The notes beneath the pieces are model-generated. The model did no database searches. It was not told where the DNA came from and saw only the letters and a program-made list of their open reading frames with translations. The position numbers and the translations under genes were made by a program. 64,000 nucleotides of DNA from positions 1 through 64,000 of the forward strand of contig JAJSPD010000027.1 in assembly GCA_021307315.1 (NCBI GenBank), written 5' to 3'. How positions within the stretch are numbered: position 1 is the first letter of the stretch; each line of letters opens with the position of its first letter. This stretch comes from Bisporella sp. PMI_857. Its lineage: Eukaryota > Ascomycota > Leotiomycetes > Helotiales > Helotiaceae. This document shows positions 45,085 through 56,044 of the stretch, piece by piece.

Positions 45085-45366
45085 CTGGAACGGCCGGTTT
45101 TTGGCTGTGTATATCGGAATCCTTTTTATATCGTGATCGGAATGGATTTGCAGAAAATTTGTTAAGTTCGGATGTAAAAAAGCGTAGAAATCCTGCTTAA
45201 TAATACTCATTTTTAACAAACACGTGATATATGTATAAGCTTTTTGTGCTTTTTATACTTTTATGCTTAGTTGTACATATTTATGAAACTCGCTATACCG
45301 GAAACCTCTATATATCGGAATGCTGGGGTGGCACGGGGCATTCCGATATAACCAGGTTTCACTGTA
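45085..45366. mobile_element. Terminal fragment of a pogo-like DNA transposon
   Basis: The reverse complement begins TACAGTGAAACCTGGTTATA, the typical pogo/Tigger-type end (CAGT...AACC...TATA) with a TA target site at 45365-45366. Just inside lies a strong hairpin: 13-bp arms TATATCGGAATGC (45311-45323) and its complement (45338-45350), extended by GAAACCT/AGGTTTC at 45301-45307 and 45354-45360. TATATCGGAAT also recurs near 45101. The other terminus and a transposase are not visible. Confidence 0.55.
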
Positions 45367-45369
45367 CTC

Positions 45370-46253
45370 CGAAAATTAAATTTTAAGTTTTCATTTATTA
45401 ATATAATTAGGAGGGCGATGGCTGAACACCTGTATGCGGTGCCCTCTACGAACCTGGAGTCGGTATTACTCTCCTGAGGCAGTTTAATAACGATTCCAGA
45501 GCCGAGATTCAGCCCAAACAGTGATATAGAAGGATTTCTGGGGCCAAAGTAAAAAGAGAAGCAGAGTTTTCACGCCAAAGCCAAAGGTTTTTCTGTGAAA
45601 AGTATCACTTCGATTCAACAACAAACTCTTTACAATACTAAAAAACGAGTTGAAACACGACTTGAGCTACTTTTGAACCAGCTTTCAATTATTTGCACCT
45701 GTTTACTATACGAGTTTCGGAACACACATCGTGAAAAAGCTGAAGAAATGAACCGGAAAAATAACGGAAAGTTACACGTACAACAAAATAACAACACAAG
45801 CACTTGAATAGCTCGTACTTTCGATAAATATATACTTATGGCCGGAGGAAAGATCGCGAAGAAAAGTCGACAAAGCGAAAGCTGTAATGAAGAAAAACGT
45901 GTAAAAAACAGAAAAATCGACGGACGTAAAAGACTCTTTTTCATTAGGACTCGATCCTTAACACTTACTGGAATATATAAAAAGTTTTTTGGAAAAAGTA
46001 TGTTAAGGCTACTAGTTTATTAATATTGGCTAGTACAGTCTTTGTAGAGTACTTGTGCTCCTGCTTCGTCCCTTTTTACTCTCGAGAATTTGTATATATT
46101 GTCAACTCCCCAACCGAATTGCTAGGCCCGAGTGCCCCGGCCGTGCTACATAGTCCTCGACTGATACAGCACGTTAAAAGGAATAATAATAATTAATATA
46201 ATTAGTAGTTGAGATATAAAAATGCCAAGACCATAATTTTTGGTGTGTCTTTG
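45370..46253. other. AT-rich spacer, probably repeat debris
   Basis: A mixture of GC-normal and AT-rich DNA with no credible gene. The short frames at 45595-45807 and 45838-46023 are lysine/asparagine-rich and domainless. It ends at the target duplication CTTTG (46249-46253) of the gypsy element. Confidence 0.4.
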
Positions 46254-46455
46254 TGTCAGGCGCCAGGATGTCACGTGCTGAGGGGCAATGAAGGGGGCTC
46301 GGTAAAGGCACTGAGACTTGGCATGTATGGGCACGAAAGGAGCCGCCAGGGGTTCGGAGGGTATAAGTAGGGGGCTCGGGACGTAGTAGAGAGGGTAAAG
46401 ATTAGTCTTTGTTCAATATGAGTTGATTTGTGCCACACTACTCCAGCACTTTACA
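46254..46455 (+). repeat. 5' LTR, family F4
   Basis: TGTCAGGCGCCAGGATG to CCAGCACTTTACA, 202 bp, with GGGTATAAGTAGGGGGCTC as a TATA-like box and GTAGAGAGGG downstream. It matches 53137-53337 and, inverted, 1467-1668 and part of 49303-49625. Confidence 0.95.
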
Positions 46456-46469
46456 TTCTAATCTCTCTT

Positions 46470-49400
46470 CAACAAAGTGTAGTTCGGCACGAGTCAAAAA
46501 AGTATTGTACTCGAAACGCCATAGTGTCAAAAAGAAAGGAGAAAACAGCTGGATCTGCTTCTACAGCTCGTCGACTTATCACTCGATTTTCTACAGAGAA
46601 CCTGAGTCTTGACCTATCCCTAATTACTGGTACAGTCCGCGTGCGCAAAAAACTAGAAAAAAGTCAACACTCGGAAAAAATCGAAAACGAAACGCTTCAA
46701 AAACGACAAAAAAACGATAACGTCGTCGGGGACACACAAAATACACTGGCTCACAAGTTATTTCGTGTAGCAGACTTTCAGAAAAAGATACGCTAAGCGG
46801 AGCAACGCAAGAAACAGAAACTGGAATTAAGCAATGCTGCTAAAAAACTTGAAAAAGTCAGGAAACAGCGAAGGATTTTGAAGGAAAAGCTACGTAGCTT
46901 GAGCGACTTCGAAGAGAGCCAAAAGCTAGCTGAAAAGAAAGCCAGGGCGAAACGGCGCCGGCACACCGGTGAAACGTTTCCGAGCAGAACAGAATTTAGG
47001 ACAAAAAGACCTGAGACAAGAAAGCCTGAGCGCTAGCCATTTTTTCAGCAACTAGTGCTGAAACTTAAAGATTTACTTGATTTCAAAAGGAAAACTTTAT
47101 TAAAAGTGCAGTTTTTCGTGTTAGCCGCGAAACGCTGTTTCAGAAAAAATAGAGATTACTACTTCTTTAATAACACGCGAAAAATAGACTATTGCGTCGC
47201 CGTTTTCGATGTGATAACGGAACGAAAGTGGACCGGCTATAAGTCGAAAGTAGGAATCGGCAATACTATATAAAAAGAGTTTGTGGCTTTCTTTTATAAT
47301 TTGCTTACGGATAAAAATAATCGGAAGCTAGACACAGCTAGCAAACTGGAGAACGCTAAACAGCGAGAAAACCAGTCAGTAAAAGCTTTTGCAATACATC
47401 TGGAAACGCTCGAAAAAAAGCTAAAAATCGTGAACGACGCGCACTGTCAACATACGCTATTCGGGAAGCTTACAGATAATTTAAAAGCTTGTATTTTGCG
47501 CTATAAAGAAGTCCCTAGAAGCCGGAAAGCGCTGGTATTCTTAGCCCGAAGAATAAAGAGTGCGGAAAAAATTATCAGCAATTCCAGTAGCTCAACTAAA
47601 GAAGCTACGAAAAACTCACGGAAATGCGCCGATGCTTCTGCGCTTGCAGCCGAGTCGAGGATGCCGGCTTAACGCTTTGCAGCGAGAAACACTCAAAGGG
47701 ATTCGAAAGGCACTTTAAGTGAAGCGAATCGCACTTTTATCGGTACCGGCAAAGAAAAAAAACGTAGTACTATTCGATGCTATCGGTACAGTAAAAAAAG
47801 TCATTTATTTTCTAAATGCTTTAATATAGAATGTTACAACTGTAAAAAAAAAAGGCACATTTCTACTAATTGCCCAGAGCTTAAGCAAAAAAACGAAGAA
47901 ACTCGTTTTTAATATTTTCTTTGCCAGTAAAAACGAGCGAAAACGCAGAAAAAAAGCGGATGGTTATTTCAGTACGTGTATTTAGTGCCGAAAAAAAAAC
48001 GGAGGAAGTACAAGCGCTTATCGACAGCAGTGCGGAACAAAGCTGTGTAAAACAGTTTTTGGCTATGCGGCATAATTGAAAGTCGAAAGACGCCCAGTTC
48101 CAACTAGCTACAGTAAAAAAGAAAAAAGTTGTTACTTACGAAATCAGCAATATCGGGCTTATTGTTACTAATTCCGAAAACACTACGAAACTTTATCGAC
48201 ACGACTTCGTAGCGTACGACTTTGACATATCAAACGTTTCTTTTATATTAAGGTTTTTTTGGCTGCAACAAATTGACCTAGTTATACGTTTTTCTACGGG
48301 AAGCTAGCGATACTCTCTCGAAGTATCTCAGATTAAAATGCTTAGCGTTAAAAGTTTTCGCAAAGTTAGCAAAGACTAAGTAATTTATTGCTTAGTTTTA
48401 CGACGAGTAAAAAAAAACTTAGTATTGCTTTCACTTGAACACACAAGCTACGCTGAAATGTTTAATAACGCGGCCGCAAGCATTTTGCTTAAACACTACT
48501 CGATAAAGCATCGAATCAACTTCGAGCCGAAAACAGTACTTCTATAAAGCTTTGTTTACTCGTTTTCAAAGAATGAATTAACAGTATTAAGGAAATACTT
48601 CGAATTTTTTTAACAAAAAAATAAATCCGTTGATTTACTAGTTCTGCAGAAGCGCCGATCTTGTTCGTACCCAAGAAAAACGGTTCTTTTAAACTATGCG
48701 TAAACTACAGAAAATTAAATAAAGTCACGATCAAAAATAGAACGCTGTTGCTTCTGATTAGTAAAACATTAAATAAGCTTCGTCGCTTAAAGCGGTTCAC
48801 AAAAATAAATCTTACTAACGCTTACTATTGAATACGCATTAAAAAAAGTAATAAGTAGAAAACAGCGTTTCGTACTCGATACAGCTACTTCGAGTACTTA
48901 GTTCTCTTTTTTGAGTTGTTGAACGCTTTAGCTACATTCTAAGCCTACATTAACTAAGCACTAGTTGGCCTCGTTAATGTAATTTGTGTAGTTTACTTTA
49001 ACGACATACTTATATTCTCGAAAAAATCGAAAACTACACAAAAGCGGTTTATAAAGTTTTCGAAAAACTACGGAAATATAAGTTATATGCAAATTTTTCT
49101 AAGTGTCGTTTCAATACGAATACTGTTGAGTTTTTAGGCTTTATTGTAAAGCTTAAAAGCATAGAAATAGATTTCTTTCGCGTAGAAACTGTAAAAGAAT
49201 AGCTTGTACTTACGTGCTATAAAGACATCTAAGTATTTCTGGGTTTACTAATTTCTACAAGCGATTTATTAAAGAATACGCCCGTATTTGCGTGCCGCTA
49301 ACTGTAAAGTGCTGGAGTAGTGTGCACAAATCAACTCGTATTGAACAAAGACTAATCTCTACCCTCTCTACTACGTCTCGAGTCCCTACTTATACCCTCC

Positions 49401-51690
49401 GAACCCCTGGCGGCCCCCTACGTGCCCATACATGCCAAGTCTCAGTGCCTTTACCGAGCCCCCTTCATTGCCCCTCAGCACGTGACATCCTGGCGCCTGA
49501 CATTCCTGTCAGGTTCCGTGCTGGTATATGTAGTAGGATAAGCTTTCTGACATGCGACGTCGGATATTGTACCTTTTTGGCCCGCTTAGTGCTGTGGTAA
49601 AGCTTATCCACCCTGGCATCTGACACTAACAGACTTTCTTAAAAAAATAAAAAAGTTTACAGCTCTTTTTCGAATAAGGCCTGAAACGCTAGCGAGCTTT
49701 AAAGTTTTGAAATTAAGATTTCGAAAAACACTTTTGCTTAAACATTTTAATTCGCAACGTAAAATTAAAGTGGAAACAAATAGCTTTAAGTAGGCTATAG
49801 CCGGGATCTTTTCGCAGCTGTTCGAAGAAAAAAAAAAAGCTAAATAGCACTTTATCGCTTTTTACTCAAAAAAGCTTATTTCTGTTAAGTCTCGATATAA
49901 CACTTATAACATAAAGTTGATGGCTATAGTTTACGCTTTCCGGCAATAAAAGCAATACTTTCGAAGCAATACCGATACCGTTACGGTTCGTACTGACTAT
50001 AACAATCTGAAATATTTTATAACAAAAGGAAGTTTACAGGCCGTTAAGCGAAATAGGCCGAAAGCTTAAGCGAGTTTAATTTTGTGATTGAGTTTAAACT
50101 AGGCAAAACTAATCCCGCAGACGGACTTTTACGGAAGCCGGACTATAAAAAGTCGACGCCAAATCGGAATAACGGCGAAGAAAAAGCAAAAACGTCTTTC
50201 TCGACTTTGTATAACAAACTGCGTGTAGCAGGATTGTTTCACGCTTTTAAAAACCACTGGAAAGTGTGTTTCCAGGTGGCACGAGCTAAGCGCGCTCGTG
50301 TAAAGTCGCGTCCACCCCGAAAAGTAAGCGCTCTCGAACCGGTAAAATGCCGGGCTACAAACAAATATAACAAAGTTATAAGCCAGAAAGTACTGCGGCG
50401 TAATCCAAAAAGTTGAGTTTAAGCTTACTGCTAGCATAACTAGTTGCAAATAGCGCGTGCTACGGAAAGTAGCGATTATGTCGTTATCGACCGAAACGGT
50501 GTATAGTAAAGTGACGAAGCCGATTCGAGACGTTTTAACGGAACTGCAAAAAACTGATCTTTTTTTAGTCCGAAAAATCACCGAAAAAACTACGAAACGA
50601 AGCCGAGCCGAAGGCCGGAGCTATAAAGTATAAGCTACAAGAATGGTTTACTCCGTCATAAAAAAGCTGTATATGTCTTTAACGAGAGATTAATACGCAC
50701 GGAGATTATTCACGTACATTATAATAAAAAGCTTGCTGGCTACTTTGGCGTGCGTAAAACGCGTGAGCTGATTAGCCGAAAATACTATTGGCTAAGCTTG
50801 AAAAATAATGTCAAAAAACATGTCAAAACGTGCGCGGAATGCTAAAAAAGCAAACCAAAAAGCACCGAACTTACGGCGAGTTGGCCCCGATTTTTATTTT
50901 TTTGAAACTATAAAAAGAAATAACTATAGATTTTATTACAGATTTACCGCTTAGCAGAAAGCACAACCAAATATATAACTTTATACTAATTATAGTTGAC
51001 AAATACACTAAACTAGCACGCTATATAACTGTACGGAAAAGTATTTAAGCTTATAAGCTTGCGGAACTGTTTATAAACTACATTTATAAAGATTTCGGAT
51101 CTTTAAAAAAAATCACTACCGACAAAAAATCCGTTTTCACAAGCAAATTCTAAAAAGACTTTATGTATTACTTTAAGATTCGCCGCCGACTTTTTACTGC
51201 TTTTTATTCGCAAACGGACAGCCAAACAAAAAAACAGAATCAAACTCTGGAATTCTATTTAAAAACGTATTGCAATTACAAACAAAATGACTAAGTATCG
51301 AAACTAGCTTTAGCGGAATTACATATAATAACTTTGTCCATTTAAGCACCGGTAGTACTCCGTTTAGACTACTTTATAGCTTCGATTCTAAGCTAAGTTT
51401 AAACGTCGAAAACAACGTTCCCGAAAGAAAAGTGCCGGCAGCTGAAAAAAAAATCAAGCTTTTAGTAAAAAAACGAAAAAAGCTTTCGAGTAACTTTCGA
51501 AAAGCTTACGAAAAGCACAGGAAGTACTACGACGCAAAACACAAGCTTATCCGTTTCTGCGTAAAAAAGAAAGTAATGCTAACTTCGAAGAATATTCGAC
51601 AATTTAAGCCTAGCCGCAAGCTTGCAAATAAATATTTAGAGCTATTCGAAGTCGTGGAAATTATAAAAATTACGGGCAAGCTTATAAGCT
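46470..51690 (+). pseudogene. Gypsy gag-pol (broken by stops)
   Basis: Gag: the frame ending at 47672 (VKAFAIHLETLEKKLKIV, FGKLTDNLKACILRYKEV). Zinc knuckle: CYNCKKKRHISTNC (about 47833-47875; the usual Gly is replaced by Lys). Protease: ALIDSSAEQSCV (about 48015-48050; DSG motif altered). RT: FKLCVNYRKLNKVTIKN (48690-48740), VYFNDILIFSKK (about 48985-49020; first Asp lost), FTNFYKRFIKEYARI. RNase H: FIAFYSKKLISVKSRYNTY and VRTDYNNLKYF. Integrase: ITIDFITDLP, ITTDKKSVFTSKF, FTAFYSQTDSQTKKQNQTLE. Frequent TAG/TAA at former Trp/Gln codons. Not functional. Confidence 0.9.
49303..49625 (-). repeat. Solo LTR of the F4 family inserted in pol, target duplication CTAAC
   Basis: 323 bp flanked by CTAAC on both sides (49298-49302 and 49626-49630). 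Positions 49303-49503 are an inverted F4 LTR. The remaining 122 bp (49504-49625) is an extra segment starting TGTCAGGTTCC and ending GGCATCTGACA, absent from the other F4 LTRs. Removing the insert and one duplication rejoins the pol frame (VPLTDFLKK). Mostly GC-rich and little mutated, so younger than its host. Confidence 0.9.
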
Positions 51691-52354
51691 AAAACTACTA
51701 CCATTTTATAAGATTCACAATATGTTTCATGTATTTTACTGGAGCTGTAGCATAAGCGTAAAAAAGCCGTTGAAAAGCCGGCGCCGATTCTGGTACAGAA
51801 AGAAAAAAAGTACGAGGTGAAAGCTATTTAAGCCACCGAACTACAAGAAAGAAATAAAGTATTTAATACGCTAGAAAAAGTATTTTTTGCGAAAAACTTA
51901 TAAAAGCCTGCGGAGAACTTTCAAAACGCCGGCGAAGTAGTGCAAAAGTATTACAAAAGAACTACGTTCAAATAGCAAAAAATTAAAAAAAAGAAACGAA
52001 AAAAAGCAAAGTAGTCAATTTATGCCGAAAGCAAACGGCAAAAACTCGGAGCCGAAACGATGAGTGCCCGAAAACGAAGCTAAACGTCCAAAATGCCACT
52101 CGCCGACAAAGCACTTTTCATTACTTCGCCACAACTTATTTTTTTCCTTTTTTTCTTTATTCATTATTTTTCTTTTTTCCTTCTTTTTCTTCTTTTTCTC
52201 GGAGGCGAAAGAATCATTTTTATCATTATTATTCTCATTTTTATCGTTATCGTTATTATTCTTTTTCTTGCCGGCTTAGTCGATATTAGATCGATAAAAC
52301 TTCGGAAAAGTATCGAAAAAGATCGAATACTTACCGCTACCCGCTGCAATTTAA

Positions 52355-52790
52355 TCAACTCTCGCAAAAAGAATTAGTTTTCTTGGCCTTCGTGAAAAAG
52401 GCCAAAGAAACCGCCTTTACTCTTTTAAAGTAGGCCTGTTGGCGAAACAAGGCTTCCGAACGGTCTTTGATTTCCGAAAAAGACCCGGGCGATGGCCCAC
52501 GGAGGTGCTTCTTGCGGTCGTCGGAGCCGGGACGCGACCAGCAGGCAAAGCGGCCACTACAGCGGCGAAAAGCAGCCGGCAGCTAACCGGGATCAGATCG
52601 AAGGGTATTAAAGCTACAAAATACTTACAGAGAGACATTTGGCTTTAAGGCCGCGGCAGCGAAAGCACTTATTGCTACTTTTTTTGTCGAAGAAGCAGCA
52701 GACTTCGGGCTTAGAGCCCGCGATCTTCGCGTAGCGAAAGCAGACGAAAGTGGCCGAAGCCGAAACGGAAGAAAAACGGCGGGCAAACAT
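52355..52790 (-). CDS. Small two-exon gene antisense to the gypsy element
   Basis: Exon 1 52629-52790 (ATG 52788-52790, 54 codons), intron 46 bp (GTAAGT...GGTTAG), exon 2 52355-52582 ending in TGA; 129 residues. Exon 1 ends KCFRCRGLKAKC (C-x2-C-x6-C, as in the first half of a Zn2Cys6 cluster), and exon 2 adds RRCSGRFACW. The remainder is basic and Ser-rich. Exon 1 with its donor is conserved at the same length in the second copy (2021-2182), although the flanking pol is full of stops. No homologue recognised. The intron and exon 2 rest on one copy only, so the model is tentative; it might also be a coincidental frame in a less mutated part of the element. Confidence 0.4.
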
Positions 52791-53122
52791 AGTAGTAGTA
52801 ATAGTGATAGTGTTAGTAGTGAAGTTGCAAAGAAAAAAAAGCGTAGCTCAGCAGTGAAAAAGCGCCTACTTATAGGCTGAGATTCGATTATTACTCACTT
52901 TTATTCATAACTGGAAGCTATTGTTGTTGTTACTTATTTATTTAGGGCGGGTATTGTTGATTGTTCTTATTGTACTCGGTTTCCTATTGTACTCAAGTTG
53001 CTCACTCGCCACGAGCTCTCTCCGACTCACTTTCGACTACTATACGAGCTGGCAACAATATCAAGCTACAATATCAGCACCTGACGCTTACAATACCAGC
53101 GTGAACGTCGAGACGACGTTCT

Positions 53123-53136
53123 AGAGAGGGGGGCAA
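53123..53136 (+). other. Polypurine tract of the gypsy element
   Basis: AGAGAGGGGGGCAA directly before the 3' LTR, the site where plus-strand synthesis is primed. The reverse-complement copy next to 1668 is mutated to TTGCTTCCTTTT. Confidence 0.75.
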
Positions 53137-53337
53137 TGTCAGGCGCCAGGATGTCACGTGCTGAGGGCAATGAAAAGGGCTCGGTAAAGGCACTGAGACT
53201 TGGCATGTATGGGCACGAAGGGAGCCGCCAGGGGTTCGGAAGGTATAAGTAGGGGGCTCGGGACGTAGTAGAGAGGGTAGAGATTAGTCTTTGTTCAATA
53301 TGAGTTGATTTGTGCCACACTACTCCAGCACCTTACA
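53137..53337 (+). repeat. 3' LTR, family F4
   Basis: 201 bp, TGTCAGGCGCCAGG to CAGCACCTTACA, differing from the 5' LTR by transitions at about six sites and one missing G. It is followed by the target duplication CTTTG. Confidence 0.95.
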
Positions 53338-53520
53338 CTTTGCGTGGTCAGGATCATGGCGTGGCCAGCTAAGCGATCAGGTACGTTAGCTCCTTGGCCT
53401 ACTTACACAAGCCTATTCCTGACACCCTGGCAAGTGACTTCCCTATCTTTTCCAAACACAATACTTCTGCCAGCAACTAATCGCTACCCCAACGGCAACT
53501 ATTAAGCAATTACATGTACG

Positions 53521-54438
53521 ATGCTACCTTGGCAGCCGGATAGCCCTATCGAGCTGGAAAACGGGCAACCGGTATGCAAAGCCCATAAGCAAATCATATG
53601 TGGATGGTGCTGCGTTGACTACTCTTTCTTTGAGGACGTGAACGAGGCGAACGCGGTTGACAGCGAAACTGATGTTGGATACAAGACAATCGAACCGGCG
53701 ACAAATACTGCAGAATCCGAAGACGGCGAGGAAAAGGAGCTTCGCGATCCGTATGCCCAGCCACAGGGCAGCTCTGATGTGGCGTTGGTTGTACCGGCTA
53801 TCGATGCTTTTACTCCGGCTTCGTCAACTATTACTCCGTCAGACTTATTCCCATGTGTGCATTTACTGAATCGCCAGTTTCCTCGCTTTGTCCATCACGG
53901 AAACCCGAGCTGCTTTCTGATTTATACCGACGGCGCATGTCGGAACAATGGAAATCTGAGCCCTACCGCGGGATGGGGGTTTGTTTTTCGCCCGCCTGAG
54001 CCTAGCTCCCCGGAGATCGGATGTGTCTGGGGTCGGTTGGAGGACCATGGCCCTTCCGGCGAGCCTCACCCGCAAACAAGCAACCGCGCTGAGCTGCGCG
54101 CGGTAATTGCGGCGCTGGAATTTAGGAGTTGGGGTGGTGAAGGTTGGACGAGGCTGGTGATTGCGACTGACTCCGAGTATGTAGTCAAGGGAGCAACCGA
54201 ATGGGTCCGCCGGTGGGGACAGAATGGGTGGATAACTAGTCAGAAGACGGCGGTGAAAAACCAGGACTTGTGGAAAGAATTGCTGAGTAAAGTAGGACAA
54301 AGTCGAGAGGATGGACTGGAAATCTGCTTTTGGCGCATTCCACGCGCCACAAATAAGGCAGCTGACAAAGCTGCGAAAGCAGGGGCGGAGAAAGAGCAGC
54401 TGAAGGATTTTCAGCAAACGATTGGGATTCTAGTATAA
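53521..54438 (+). CDS. RNase H1-like protein with N-terminal CxxC motif
   Basis: A single exon of 305 residues. The N-terminus ENGQPVCKAHKQIICGWCCVDYSFFED is the cysteine-rich head found on many ascomycete RNase H-like proteins. The RNase H fold spans about residues 128-290 with all four catalytic acids: D137 (IYTDGACRNNG), E191 (TSNRAELRAV), D217 (IATDSEYVV) and D282 (ATNKAADKAAK). It should cut RNA in RNA-DNA hybrids. This is a host-type gene, not part of the gypsy pol. Its start codon is 183 bp from the 3' LTR, so the transposon sits in or next to its promoter. An upstream ATG at 53356 (MAWPAKRS) followed by GTACGT could be a 5' exon; I kept ATG 53521, which begins the conserved region. 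Confidence 0.9.
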   Translation: MLPWQPDSPIELENGQPVCKAHKQIICGWCCVDYSFFEDVNEANAVDSETDVGYKTIEPATNTAESEDGEEKELRDPYAQPQGSSDVALVVPAIDAFTPASSTITPSDLFPCVHLLNRQFPRFVHHGNPSCFLIYTDGACRNNGNLSPTAGWGFVFRPPEPSSPEIGCVWGRLEDHGPSGEPHPQTSNRAELRAVIAALEFRSWGGEGWTRLVIATDSEYVVKGATEWVRRWGQNGWITSQKTAVKNQDLWKELLSKVGQSREDGLEICFWRIPRATNKAADKAAKAGAEKEQLKDFQQTIGILV

Positions 54439-55355
54439 ATAAGACAGCACCAAGAATGACTGATTGCTTCAGGCCTATGCAAATTTTTGATTTTTGATTT
54501 TACTGGGAACGGAACATATGCTCGCAATAATAAAGCACTTGATCGTTTATGGAAACGTAACTCTGCAACATTTTCACATCGATCTGGCAGCCGCCAGCCT
54601 TTTTTCACTGTCGCAGCACAAGCTTGTGATATTTGAAAAGGGTGAGCATTACTCCGGTCATTATATTGGCGTTTCTTCCACACCGCTCTGGCGATCGACT
54701 TTGACGTGACGGCGCGCTCTCATTAGTAGTGCTACTTTTCGTAATGTGATTTAAGCATGCCGGCTCGTTTTCTTATTTTCACCTTAGTCCTTTTCGCACC
54801 TTGAACCTCCCCAAGCTGAACATTTCACTCTTCGCCTTTACCCAATCTTCTAGGCTGCCTGTCCGTCTTTTATTGCTGACCTGGCCCCAGCATACTCCTA
54901 CACAGCACGCGACTTCGCAAGATGCAAACGCTCGTCGGTAGGTGTTTCACCAAGCACGCACAATGCTCGAAAACCCTACAGCAGAAATCCGATTGACGAG
55001 TTTCTTCTTAGGAAGCCATAGCGTGACGCGGTTATAAGGGTCGCTACGATAGTGGCGGACAGCGAAGGAACTGGTATGTGTAAAGTTAAGTACTAATCAC
55101 AAATATACTTTGTCTTCCTACACCGATCAGATTATGTCCAGACTCTACGCCAAAAGCCAATGTCGGATCCAAACCAAAATACCGCTTTTAGTCACGATAC
55201 CAAAACCTGCTCCCACGCCATAAAAGACTCAGACCAATACAAAAAACCAGATTTCCTCAGGAAATGTTTCCTCAAAACTCTAGAAATTCTAAAGTACTCT
55301 CGAACTACACCTTTCCAAACTCTCCCCATCACTCCTATCAAACGCGAGCAGAATA
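54439..55355. other. Intergenic between convergent genes
   Basis: About 0.9 kb. Short frames (54494-54709, 55160-55366) are domainless. I see no RNA gene or repeat. Confidence 0.4.
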
Positions 55356-56044
55356 TCATAACATAACTGCAAGAATCCCAAACAATGCAGCAGCTCCCGC
55401 CCCTATCGGCAACGCAGGCTCAAGCATAGCTGCTCCCCCGGGTTTAGCAGTCGATTGAGCATTTGCTGTGCCAGTCTGTATTGCACCCACTCCAGTTCCC
55501 GCTCTCGAGCCAGTTGCAGCTACCGTTCCTGTCGTAACGGCAGCTATCGTCGGCGTGGATGGATATGCTGGCGAACCGCCCGTGGCTAATTCGCAATAGT
55601 ACGATGAATGAGGTCGCATGTACACATCTGCATGTGCTGGGCACCATTTATCTATACAACTGGATTCGCGAACACAAATTAGTAAGGCAGCGTGGCATGG
55701 TAGCGAAACTGTTTTGGGGGGGGGCGTGTTACCTTACGGCTTGACTCTCTTGGGCGCAGGAGCATGCGGCCCAATTGTAGTTACTCGAAGTGGAGACGCC
55801 GAAGAAGCATTCTGAAAATGTCTTTGAGTACTCAATACTGGCTTGGCAGACCTGCCAGGAGCTGTGTAGCATGCGTCAGTGATAGACTAGAAGATAAACA
55901 CGGTAGGACTGACTTGAAAGCTGGGACAGTGGTAGGGCAAAGGAACCCTCCATTGGCCTGTGTAGTATCTTGCCCTGCAATTATGGATGCATAACACAGA
56001 ATTGCTGCACCGGAAGTATGGAAGGAGAGGTTGGATAACTTCAT
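55356..56044 (-). CDS. Small secreted cysteine-rich protein, probably GPI-anchored (CFEM-like)
   Basis: Three exons: 55852-56044, 55733-55811, 55356-55659; introns of 40 bp (GTCTGC...TTTCAG) and 73 bp (GTAACA...ATCCAG). The start ATG 56042-56044 gives a signal peptide (MKLSNLSFHTSGAAILCYAS, cleavage after about residue 24). The spliced product is 191 residues. The cysteine part reads VLPCLSS, AECFFGVSTSSNYNW, AACSCAQESQAVSCIDKWC, SSYYC, spacing reminiscent of CFEM domains. A Thr/Ala/Gly-rich stalk and a hydrophobic end (ALPIGAGAAALFGILAVML) follow, as in GPI-anchored cell-wall proteins. Each splice restores a cysteine-rich frame, which supports the model. CFEM-type proteins bind haem or act as surface effectors; membership is not certain. 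No lesion seen. Confidence 0.75.

Larger units (their letters stand above)
46254..53337 (+). mobile_element. Full-length Ty3/gypsy retrotransposon, target duplication CTTTG
   Basis: A 7,084-bp element flanked by CTTTG on both sides (46249-46253 and 53338-53342). LTRs are 202 bp (46254-46455) and 201 bp (53137-53337) and differ by about six transitions and one base deletion. A polypurine tract AGAGAGGGGGGCAA precedes the 3' LTR. Gag, zinc knuckle, protease, RT, RNase H and integrase motifs occur in gypsy order on the plus strand, with many stops. A solo LTR of the same family is inserted in pol and a small opposite-strand gene lies between integrase and the 3' LTR. It sits about 180 bp upstream of the RNase H gene start. 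Confidence 0.95.

Noticed and set aside
45416..45490. GGAGGGCGATGGCTGAA...CTCC stretch considered as a possible tRNA-like fold
   Set aside because: No acceptor stem, D-arm or T-arm consensus can be paired.
52064..52377. Phe/Leu/Ile-rich frames resembling membrane segments
   Set aside because: Low-complexity T-rich sequence in the tail of the gypsy element, open in several frames at once.
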